This document shows positions 18,545 through 26,289 of a stretch of DNA of 64,000 bases, piece by piece. The DNA is from Bacteroidales bacterium. GTDB lineage: Bacteria > Bacteroidota > Bacteroidia > Bacteroidales > UBA4417. A program made the translations under genes and the position numbers. The notes under the pieces are model-generated. The model was given only the letters and a program-made list of their open reading frames with translations. It was not told the DNA's origin and made no database searches. The stretch covers positions 62,001-126,000 of the forward strand of contig JADJHD010000008.1 in assembly GCA_016707705.1 (NCBI GenBank). The letters run 5' to 3'. The stretch's first letter is position 1, and every line of letters begins with the position of its first letter.

Positions 18545-18847
18545 ATGCCTAAGCTTAGATTTTCACTTAAAGCAGTTGATGACTTAACACAGATTTGGAA
18601 TTTTACCCTCAGAGAATGGTCTTATAATCAAGCAGATATTTATTATAACATGCTGCTCGAAAATTGTAATAAAATCGCATCCAATCCTAAGTTGGGTAAG
18701 AAGTATTCCAAAATTCAAGAAGATCTGTCAGGTTTAAAAGCAGGTCGGCATATTATCTTTTATTTGGTGAACGACAACACTGAAATTGAAATAATAAGAA
18801 TCCTCCACGACCAAATGGACATAAAGGACAGAATCCGGACACAATAA
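18545..18847 (+). CDS. RelE/ParE-family toxin
   Basis: The 100-residue protein has the ParE pattern: F-xxAxxDLTQIWNFTLREWSYNQADIYY, then NPKLGKKY, LSGLKAGRHIIFYLV, and IEIIRILHDQMDIKDRI, with the usual conserved R/H/Y positions. ParE toxins poison DNA gyrase, while RelE relatives cut mRNA; the sequence alone favours ParE. It is intact and is preceded by the ParD-like gene, but 186 bases intervene. It may therefore have its own promoter or be co-transcribed with an unusual spacer. No clear promoter box is seen (TATCTTGA at 18522 has one mismatch). Confidence 0.87.
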   Translation: MPKLRFSLKAVDDLTQIWNFTLREWSYNQADIYYNMLLENCNKIASNPKLGKKYSKIQEDLSGLKAGRHIIFYLVNDNTEIEIIRILHDQMDIKDRIRTQ

Positions 18848-18983
18848 CCACTGACTACTTAAACACGATATATTCAAACAACTTCATTTTGTCTTTAATA
18901 GCCTTTTGAAAAAATAAGCAGATGTAGCATTGAAACAACTTTCGCTATACCATATAATCACTTGAATATTAAATTCTTGTATA

Positions 18984-19388
18984 ATGAAGGCCTTGCTTGA
19001 TAAATTCGGATTTCTGCTGATTTTCGCTGGTGCTATTGTTTATCTTTTTAGCTTTAAGGAATTAATTGTCTATGGTACAGACTAATACATGCATGGATCA
19101 CAAAAAGGGATTGTCACAGTAGTTGACAAAAATGATAAGTCCGGGAAAATAATTTACACCTGCAGGCCTTTAATTAATGGATCGACTGCTATTTATACCT
19201 CTGCTCCTACAACTAAGGAATATCCAATTAACTCAGTGCAACAAGTAATCATCTCTCCTACCTTTAAAATTGTAATGTTTGGCAAAATTCTGCTTATGCC
19301 CTATCTGGTTTCAATGATTCTTATGCTGTTTCTGGTCATTGCTTCAGTAATTTCAGTCAGCAGAATATTTCGCAAGTCGAAAATATAG
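18984..19388 (+). pseudogene. Small two-TM membrane protein interrupted by one in-frame stop
   Basis: ATG 18984 opens 33 codons that encode a hydrophobic helix (FGFLLIFAGAIVYLF) and end at TAA 19083-19085. In the same frame, after TAC, ATG 19089 opens 99 codons. These encode a soluble domain (QKGIVTVVDKNDKSGKIIYTC) and a C-terminal membrane helix (LLMPYLVSMILMLFLVIASVIS). Read through the stop, the two parts form a protein of about 134 residues with an N-terminal TM, a beta-rich middle and a C-terminal TM, a layout like DUF3592 proteins. A single substitution would restore it, so it is likely a recent nonsense allele, a sequencing error, or a stop-restart arrangement. Function unknown. Confidence 0.6.
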
Positions 19389-19455
19389 TATAGTGATAGA
19401 AAGATATTCCAAGATTCTAATAAACAGTAATATAGTAGTCTAAATAATTTTCAGA

Positions 19456-19809
19456 ATGCATTTGCTCAAGAAAATCCTTCTTTCATATTTCCTTATTCTT
19501 CTTTCCGCATTTGCATTTTCTCAATCCAACACTGAAGAAATAAACCAAAAACTCCTTACCGGGAAATGGAAATCCACGGATGACAGGAACTGTGTAATTA
19601 TTGTATCCGATTCAATCAGAGAATATTATAAAAAGGTTCAAACCGGTATTTATTCTTATTCAATTAAGGAAAACCGATTGATCGAAATTTCGCCACAGGG
19701 TGAAATCTATGAATATGAGATTACCGGACTTTCAACAAAAAACCTGACACTCATGTACCTTCAGCGGGGTAATCTGCTTAACTTTAAGCGAAATAAATGC
19801 TGCCGCTGA
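19456..19809 (+). CDS. Small secreted lipocalin-like protein
   Basis: The 117-residue product has a signal peptide (residues 1-22, ending AFSQ). It is followed by a single beta-rich domain with the short lipocalin-like pattern of Bacteroidetes: LLTGKWKSTDD near the start, then alternating strands (YSYSIKENRLIEIS, YEYEITGLSTKNLTLMYL), ending in a basic FKRNKCCR tail. Members are exported and of unknown function. It stands between the split membrane gene and a DUF2007 gene, with gaps of 67 and 88 bases. Confidence 0.65.
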   Translation: MHLLKKILLSYFLILLSAFAFSQSNTEEINQKLLTGKWKSTDDRNCVIIVSDSIREYYKKVQTGIYSYSIKENRLIEISPQGEIYEYEITGLSTKNLTLMYLQRGNLLNFKRNKCCR

Positions 19810-19897
19810 TAAGATTCCATCAAACAGGAAACTCTAAGTGATTTCAAACAGTTCGCATTTATATGAATCGCTTTTCACAAGTCCCAAAGATTAAGCC

Positions 19898-20302
19898 ATG
19901 AGCATCATCCGATTAACCACTTGTGCATCCTCCATTGAGGCAAATATGCTTCAGGGACTTCTGGCTAATGAAGGCATTGAGTCCTTCCTCACCAACGAAA
20001 ACTTCACTACCCTGATGCCGGGCTTCAATGGAATGCTGGGCTCAGGAGTACAGGTGATGATCGAAGAAACCGACTTTGAAAGAGCCAGCAAACTGATTCA
20101 GGAAGAGGTACAGGAAGATGAGATCAGATGTCCGGAATGCAATTCAACAAATGTTTCCTTCGGACTCGGACAAAACAAATACAGGAAAATACTCGCAGCC
20201 TTCTTCTCATTCCTGGCCGGCACTCCATTGGGGAATATTAAAAGCACACATTACTGCAGGGATTGCATGACTGATTTCAGCAGGACAACTGAAAGTGAAT
20301 AG
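19898..20302 (+). CDS. DUF2007 domain protein with C-terminal zinc-ribbon-like motif
   Basis: The 134-residue cytosolic protein begins with a DUF2007 (putative signal-transducing) domain: IEANMLQGLLANEGIESFLTNE at residues 13-34 and GVQVMIEETDFERASKLI at 51-68. A C-terminal part has CPEC and YCRDC pairs, which would bind zinc. No signal peptide. DUF2007 proteins resemble PII-like folds, but their function is not established. Confidence 0.75.
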   Translation: MSIIRLTTCASSIEANMLQGLLANEGIESFLTNENFTTLMPGFNGMLGSGVQVMIEETDFERASKLIQEEVQEDEIRCPECNSTNVSFGLGQNKYRKILAAFFSFLAGTPLGNIKSTHYCRDCMTDFSRTTESE

Positions 20303-20348
20303 GACTACCTCTGGCTCCAAAGAATCTCCTTTCTTTAAGATTATATCA

Positions 20349-22412
20349 ATGAAATCAATCTTGCTATTATCTGTATTCTGTTTATTATCAAATATATTGC
20401 TTGCTCAATGGAGCTGGCAGAACCCAACTCCTCAGGGAAATGATTTGTATCAGGCCTGCTTTGCTGATGATAATACTATATACGCTACGGGCTGGTGCGG
20501 GACAATTCTAAAATCAATGGATGCAGGTGAAACCTGGTGCACTCAGGAATCAGGAACTGCAAAACTGCTGAGTTCTGTTTTCTTTCTTGATTCGGAAAAT
20601 GGATTTGTAGTTGGAGGTGACTGGAACTTAATCGGATTAATTCTGAGAACCACAAATGGCGGTTCCAGTTGGGAAGAGGTACCCTGCCCGGTAACAGTAG
20701 GATTAAACTCTATATATTTTACAGATTCACAAACCGGATACATTGCCGGTAATCTCGGAACCCTGCTCAAAACGACAGATGGCGGCGAGACATGGAATAA
20801 ATTGCCTGATTTCACCACAGCAGACCTGAATTCAGTGTTTTTTATCAGTCCTGAAAACGGTTTTGTGGTTGGGGATGATGGAAGCCTGTTTCACACGATG
20901 AATGGAGGCCTTGACTGGACAGACTTCCCATCCTTCAGTTCGCTAAATCTGCATTCAGTATTCTTTTGCAATGAATCTACCGGTTATGTTGCGGGCGAAG
21001 CGGGTACAGTCCTGAAGACCATTGACGGTGGACAAAGCTGGAATCAGACTTTTAATGAGGGTGACAAAAACCTCAGATCCGTCAGCTTTATCAATTCCGA
21101 TACAGGGGCAGTCGTCAGTATTGAAGGTGAGATTTTTATGACTTTCGATGGTGGTTTCAGCTGGAATCAATCCATTAGTAATGTTCCACCTCTTCTGTCG
21201 GTAACCTTCAATAACAGTGGAAAAGGAATTTCAGTAGGTTCAATCGGTGATATTCTGATAACAGCCGATGCTGGATTCAACTGGACCAATTCAACTTCCA
21301 TAGCTACTGCCAACAATCTGGAGGCTGCATTCTTCACTGATTCAAATCATGGCTATATAGTTGGAGATAATGGAACCCTGCTGAAAACGGAGAATTCCGG
21401 TGAAGACTGGAGTTGTGTGATTTTGGGCAATAACGTTATTCTTTATACAGTATTCTTTACAGATCAATCCACAGGATACATTGGAGGTACCCAGGGAACA
21501 ATTCTTAAAACCACAGATGCCGGACTAAGCTGGAATCCACTGCCAAGTGGCACGACCCAATACATTAAATCCATTCTCTTTACAAGTTCTGATACGGGTT
21601 ATGCGATTGGCGGGGCCGGTACTATCCTGAAAACAACCAATGCCGGCAACTCATGGATTCACCTTAACTCCGGATCTACTGACTATCTCATGGCGATGGT
21701 ATTCACCAATTCTGAAACCGGCTATGTTACTGACTTTCATGGTAATATTCTAAAAACCACTGATGCCGGTGCTCACTGGATCATACAAAACACATCTGTC
21801 AATTCCTGCCTTTGGTCAATCTCATTTCCAAATGACAGTGTTGGATATGCCTCAGGTGATTATTCAACTCTTCTCAAAACTACAGATGGAGGAGAGAATT
21901 GGGAATTATTGTTTCATGGAGGTGGCTTGAGCTATGAATCAGTATTCTTCACCGATGGATTAAAGGGAACGATGGTCAGCGATTGGGGAGGTATCTACAC
22001 CACTATCGATGGAGGCGATTCCTGGACGTCCATGAATAATTTCACCCAAACTGACCTCAATGCTGTTTATTACATGAATGCAGAGGATGGCTATATACTT
22101 GGATACCATGGCACAATATTAAGAACCTATACTGGTGGAATCGTGGTAGGATTGAATGAACAAGTTGCTGAAAATCAATATTCTGTTTATCCAAATCCTG
22201 CGAAATACAGAATTAAGGTCAAATGCAAGAATAATTATACAGGGGAAACATTGGTACGCTTGTTCAACCTGCAGGGAATTGAAATTACTCGCAGCAGTTT
22301 CAAAAGCCAGGATAAAATTGAACTTGATGTGAGTTCATTGGCAAGGGGAATTTATCTTGTCCAAATTCAGGACGGAAAAGGCATTGAAACCTTAAAGCTT
22401 GCAATACAGTAG
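20349..22412 (+). CDS. Ycf48/BNR-like double beta-propeller with T9SS sorting domain
   Basis: The 687-residue protein starts at ATG 20349 (MKSILLLSVFCLLSN, signal peptide to LLAQ). The frame extends upstream to 20295, overlapping the preceding gene, but the signal peptide fixes the start. The body has 14 units of about 42-45 residues with the signature GYIAGNLGTLLKTTDGGETW, as in Ycf48/HCF136 and BNR repeats, enough for two seven-bladed propellers. The C-terminal 75 residues (SVYPNPAKYRIKVK to YLVQIQ..TLKLAIQ) are a T9SS type A sorting domain. In cyanobacteria Ycf48 assists photosystem II, but such T9SS propellers in Bacteroidota are surface proteins of unknown role. Confidence 0.85.
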   Translation: MKSILLLSVFCLLSNILLAQWSWQNPTPQGNDLYQACFADDNTIYATGWCGTILKSMDAGETWCTQESGTAKLLSSVFFLDSENGFVVGGDWNLIGLILRTTNGGSSWEEVPCPVTVGLNSIYFTDSQTGYIAGNLGTLLKTTDGGETWNKLPDFTTADLNSVFFISPENGFVVGDDGSLFHTMNGGLDWTDFPSFSSLNLHSVFFCNESTGYVAGEAGTVLKTIDGGQSWNQTFNEGDKNLRSVSFINSDTGAVVSIEGEIFMTFDGGFSWNQSISNVPPLLSVTFNNSGKGISVGSIGDILITADAGFNWTNSTSIATANNLEAAFFTDSNHGYIVGDNGTLLKTENSGEDWSCVILGNNVILYTVFFTDQSTGYIGGTQGTILKTTDAGLSWNPLPSGTTQYIKSILFTSSDTGYAIGGAGTILKTTNAGNSWIHLNSGSTDYLMAMVFTNSETGYVTDFHGNILKTTDAGAHWIIQNTSVNSCLWSISFPNDSVGYASGDYSTLLKTTDGGENWELLFHGGGLSYESVFFTDGLKGTMVSDWGGIYTTIDGGDSWTSMNNFTQTDLNAVYYMNAEDGYILGYHGTILRTYTGGIVVGLNEQVAENQYSVYPNPAKYRIKVKCKNNYTGETLVRLFNLQGIEITRSSFKSQDKIELDVSSLARGIYLVQIQDGKGIETLKLAIQ

Positions 22413-22451
22413 CTGATGCCATTATGAATTTTCAATTAAATAACACTATCG

Positions 22452-22910
22452 ATGAATATTACAATGCATCCCATTGCTCATATTCACTGCCAGAGGAATC
22501 AGGCTATAGATGATAATTGGGGATCTGAGAACTTTGAAATCATTCTTGCTGACCATATTCCTGAGGAAGCTCTGATCGGAATTGAAGAATTTTCTCACCT
22601 GGAAATCATCTATTTCTTTCACCTGGTGGATGAAAAGGATATTGTATTCTCCGGAAGACCAAGAGGAAACCCAAATTACCCTGAAACCGGTATTTTCGCC
22701 CAGCGCAAGAAAGATCGTCCCAACAGGCTCGGACTTACAACGGTTGAACTCCTGGAGCATAAGGGCAGAGTTCTGAAAGTCAGAAATCTGGATGCGATTG
22801 ATGGTACAGCAGTGCTGGACATTAAACCCGTCATGAGGGAATTTCAGCCAGTAACCGAAATCCGGCAACCAGCATGGGCATCTGAACTCATGCAGAACTA
22901 TTGGAAATAA
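22452..22910 (+). CDS. trmO: TrmO (TsaA/YaeB) tRNA m6t6A37 methyltransferase
   Basis: The 152-residue product matches TrmO, which N6-methylates t6A37 in tRNA-Thr(GGU) using S-adenosylmethionine. Motifs are plain: the N-terminal IAHIHC strand, SHLEIIYFFHL, GRPRGNPNYPETGIFAQR, RPNRLGLTTVEL, and DAIDGTAVLDIKP. It is a single beta-barrel domain, cytosolic, and shorter than E. coli TrmO (about 235), as is common for the short family type. ATG 22452 is used; ATG 22464 is an alternative. It has no operon partner here. Confidence 0.9.
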   Translation: MNITMHPIAHIHCQRNQAIDDNWGSENFEIILADHIPEEALIGIEEFSHLEIIYFFHLVDEKDIVFSGRPRGNPNYPETGIFAQRKKDRPNRLGLTTVELLEHKGRVLKVRNLDAIDGTAVLDIKPVMREFQPVTEIRQPAWASELMQNYWK

Positions 22911-23028
22911 CAGGTATACTGAGTCGAAGGACCCAATGGATCGATTAACTTTAGCCTTACTCAGAGTAAAACATTTTTCATAATTTAGTCCGGCTGATCA
23001 GGTCCATTTTCCTGCATCCTGAAATTTT

Positions 23029-25875
23029 ATGCTTATTAAATCCAGGCTTTTATTCTTACTTCTGTTTTCAGGGTTATTCTCCCTGCTATCCTTTTCACAA
23101 TCAGCAACTCTCATTACGAACTACAGTCGATCTGACTATTCTGCAGGAAGTCAGAACTGGTCGACAGCCGTTGACTCCAGAGGTATTGTTTATATTGCCA
23201 ACAGCAAGGGATTGCTGGTGTATGACGGAACCCACTGGAAGCTTAATCCATTGCCATCCCGTGCAATTGTCCGTTCAGTTCATATCGGTGCTGACAACAG
23301 GATTTATGTTGGTTCATTTGAGGAATTCGGTTATTGGATAAAGGATAAGACCGGTGACCTCTGTTATCACTCCCTCAAACCACTTTTAAAAGGATTTCGT
23401 TTTCATAACAATGAGATATGGAGAATAGTCGAGTTAAACGGTAAAATATACTTTCAAGGCTTTTCAGCACTTTTTGTATATGATGGAAAAGAAGTTCGAT
23501 CTATTTCAATTCCCAACTCGGTGGTGTTCCTTCTGAAGTCCAATAACAGACTTTTTCTGCAGTCGGTAAACGGGACCCTTTACGAGCTGCTCCATGAGAA
23601 ACTCTACCCTATCCCTGGCAGCAATATATTTGAAGGCACCGAAGTTAAGAGTGTTCTCCCTTTCGATGATTCAACCATGCTGATCGGGACTTCAACCAAG
23701 GGTATCTATCAGTATGATGGTAAGGCGTTTAAGCCCTGGGCAAATGAAGCCAATGAGGATTTGAAAAACTACCAGATCAATAATGGAATCCTGTCAGGCT
23801 CCTATTATGTTTATGGTACCATCGTGAAAGGAGTCTTTATCCTTGACAGGCATGGGCGATTGCTTCACCACTTTCATACAGGTAACAGACTGCAGAACAA
23901 TACCGTATTATCACTCTGCGCCGACCATTTTGAAGGAATCTGGACCGGACTGGATATGGGACTTTCCTATCTTTCCTTGCATAACCTGCTTGATATTTAC
24001 CAGGAAAAAGCTGATCAGCTGGGTTCAGTGTATTCAGCGGCGCTTTTTGAGAACAAGCTTTACATTGGTACCAATCGCGGAGTGTTCAGGTATAATGCCG
24101 GAGAAGGCTATGAGTTCGATGGTTTGATTGATAAATCGCAGGGACAGGTATGGCAGCTGAAGGTGGTGGATGGCGCACTATTATGCGGACACAATAACGG
24201 AACCTTCCGCATAGAGCCCGATGGGATGCATCGCATCTCAGACGTAAATGGTGGCTTTTCCATCCAGAAATTGTACAAAAACGGAAAGGAATACCTCATT
24301 CAAAGCACCTATACCAGTCTGGTGATATATTATAAAGTGAATAACAACTGGCAATTGAGTCATCAGGTGAAAGGCTTTCTTGACCCCTGCCGTTTCCTGG
24401 AAACCGATCATTTAGGCAACGTATGGGTTTCCCATTCAGTGAAAGGCTTATTCAGGCTGCAATTGAATGAAGAATTAGATTCGGTGGTTCAAATCCAGAG
24501 CTTTGGGAAAAAGGATGGGCTTCCTTCCGATTATGCCATTGGTGTATTTAAGGTAGCAAACAGGGTGGTATTTACAACAGGATCAAAACTTTATACATGG
24601 GATGATCTTCACGGAAAAATTATTCGCCTTGATGAACTCAACAATAAACTCGAAGGATTTGAGAATGCAGGCTCTATAGTGAGCGCAGGAAAAAATGACT
24701 ACTGGTTTATCAAGGGAAATGATATCGGACTGTTTGAGATTGCTAATGCACAGGTAAAGCGCAAGTTCAGACTGCTGCTTCCCTTGTATGGAGTTAGCAT
24801 GGTGGATTTGTATGAGAATATTGTTTCATTGAATGATAGTCTGAATCTAATTTGCCTTGATGATGGTTTTGCCGTCTTTAACACCCAAAGCCTTAAAAAT
24901 CATCAGCTTAAAGCCTCTGAGTTAATCTGGAACGGTATCAGTTGCTATGATGCCGAAGGTAACAGGATTAAGCTGGATCCTTCTAATGAAACAGTAACTA
25001 TCAGACGCAATTTTCACAACATAAGTTTCTCCTTTTCGCTTATTAACTATGCATCAGCCCGCAAGCTGTTTCAATATAAACTTGAGGGAATTGATGCCGA
25101 ATGGTGCAACTGGACAGAGAAATCGGATGTGAGTTATACGCGTTTGCCGAAAGGAAAATATATTTTCCAGGTCCGGACGATATCAGTGAGCGGACAAGTA
25201 TCCAAGCCTATGGAATTCAGCTTTGAAGTTTTACCCGCCTGGTATGCTTCCCAGCCGGCCTATTTCATTTACTTCCTCATGGGTATGTTCCTGATCTGGC
25301 TGATTATATTTATGGCTCAGAGAAGGTTGAGGAAACAGCATGAAATGTCCAGGATTGAAGACCTGAATCGTCAGGAAAGGGAGAAGAAGCAGGCAGAGCA
25401 GGCTATTATTGAGTTGCAGAATGAAAAACTGCATGCTGAGATATCTCATAAGAACATGCAGCTTGCGGATTCAACCATGTCGATCATTCGTAAAAATGAA
25501 GTATTAATCGACATCAAGAATGAGTTGGCAAAGCAGAAGGAAAATCTTGGAAGCCGATATCCGGTCAGGTATTTCGACAAGATAAACCTGCTGATTGACC
25601 GCAATATCTCCAATGATGCTGACTGGCAGGTATTTGAAGCATTATTCGATCAGGCACATGAGAACTTCTTCAAGCGATTGAAGCAATCCTATCCAGATTT
25701 AACACAGAGTGACCTGAAACTCTGCGCCTACCTGAAACTCAATCTATCTTCCAAGGAAATTGCACCTCTTCTTAATATTACACTCAGAGGGGTAGAAATC
25801 CGCCGTTATCGTCTTAGGAAAAGGCTGGGTTTGGGGTCCGACGAAAACCTTGTCAAGGCCATTATGCAATTTTAG
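23029..25875 (+). CDS. Membrane-anchored periplasmic sensor with Y_Y_Y domain and LuxR-type HTH
   Basis: The 948-residue protein has a signal peptide (residues 1-24) and a long periplasmic region (25-640) with beta-propeller (Reg_prop-like) repeats, for example GIVYIANSKGLLVYDG and NRIYVGSFEEFGYW. A Y_Y_Y (triple tyrosine) domain follows (about 665-735, YKLEGIDAEWCNW), then one TM helix (about 745-765), a coiled coil (770-830) and a C-terminal LuxR/GerE-like HTH (about 885-945, LTQSDLKLCAYLKLNLSSKEIAPLL). It lacks the kinase and receiver domains of hybrid two-component systems, so sensing and DNA binding are in one membrane-bound chain. It is the closest regulator to the downstream PUL, 414 bases upstream of susC, and probably controls it; the ligand is inferred to be the PUL oligosaccharide. 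Confidence 0.85.
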   Translation: MLIKSRLLFLLLFSGLFSLLSFSQSATLITNYSRSDYSAGSQNWSTAVDSRGIVYIANSKGLLVYDGTHWKLNPLPSRAIVRSVHIGADNRIYVGSFEEFGYWIKDKTGDLCYHSLKPLLKGFRFHNNEIWRIVELNGKIYFQGFSALFVYDGKEVRSISIPNSVVFLLKSNNRLFLQSVNGTLYELLHEKLYPIPGSNIFEGTEVKSVLPFDDSTMLIGTSTKGIYQYDGKAFKPWANEANEDLKNYQINNGILSGSYYVYGTIVKGVFILDRHGRLLHHFHTGNRLQNNTVLSLCADHFEGIWTGLDMGLSYLSLHNLLDIYQEKADQLGSVYSAALFENKLYIGTNRGVFRYNAGEGYEFDGLIDKSQGQVWQLKVVDGALLCGHNNGTFRIEPDGMHRISDVNGGFSIQKLYKNGKEYLIQSTYTSLVIYYKVNNNWQLSHQVKGFLDPCRFLETDHLGNVWVSHSVKGLFRLQLNEELDSVVQIQSFGKKDGLPSDYAIGVFKVANRVVFTTGSKLYTWDDLHGKIIRLDELNNKLEGFENAGSIVSAGKNDYWFIKGNDIGLFEIANAQVKRKFRLLLPLYGVSMVDLYENIVSLNDSLNLICLDDGFAVFNTQSLKNHQLKASELIWNGISCYDAEGNRIKLDPSNETVTIRRNFHNISFSFSLINYASARKLFQYKLEGIDAEWCNWTEKSDVSYTRLPKGKYIFQVRTISVSGQVSKPMEFSFEVLPAWYASQPAYFIYFLMGMFLIWLIIFMAQRRLRKQHEMSRIEDLNRQEREKKQAEQAIIELQNEKLHAEISHKNMQLADSTMSIIRKNEVLIDIKNELAKQKENLGSRYPVRYFDKINLLIDRNISNDADWQVFEALFDQAHENFFKRLKQSYPDLTQSDLKLCAYLKLNLSSKEIAPLLNITLRGVEIRRYRLRKRLGLGSDENLVKAIMQF

Positions 25876-26289
25876 CAGCACCTATCCGAAAATTCTGCTT
25901 CAAATAATAAATTGACATTGAATTGATATTCGATGCCTAATTCGTAAATTATTTTATAAAGTAAGTTCTACTTTCTTGTACTTTTAACCTCACTTCAAGG
26001 AATCCCCTACAGAAAATAAATTAATTTCTTCAGATTTTATCTATTTGATTTATTGTTTTTTACAAAACATAATTTCAAAATGACGTAGTATTGAGAAAGC
26101 CTTATAATTGTTCGTCATCAGCCTGTAGTATTCATGATGGGGTCAGCAGCCATTGAAATTCGAAAAGAAGAGATTTTTTTTGTACTTTTATAAAACCGCC
26201 ACTACTCGATAACTGTTTTACTATACCTATAATTCAACTTTTTACAACCTCAAATTAACCTCAATCTTTATTAACCTAATCATCATGTC
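25876..26289. other. Leader region upstream of susC
   Basis: The 414-base AT-rich stretch has no gene I would support. It holds two direct copies of TTGTACTTTTA (25976-25986 and 26180-26190), 204 bases apart, each close to a -7 box (TACTTTTA has one mismatch to TAnnTTTG). It should carry the PUL promoter and the binding site for the upstream regulator. Confidence 0.5.

Noticed and set aside
20349..22412. A photosystem II assembly role for the Ycf48-like protein
   Set aside because: The organism shows no photosynthesis genes here, and the T9SS tail indicates a surface protein.
22446..22868. 140-codon minus-strand frame opposite trmO
   Set aside because: The plus strand encodes complete TrmO motifs; the antisense frame has no family pattern.
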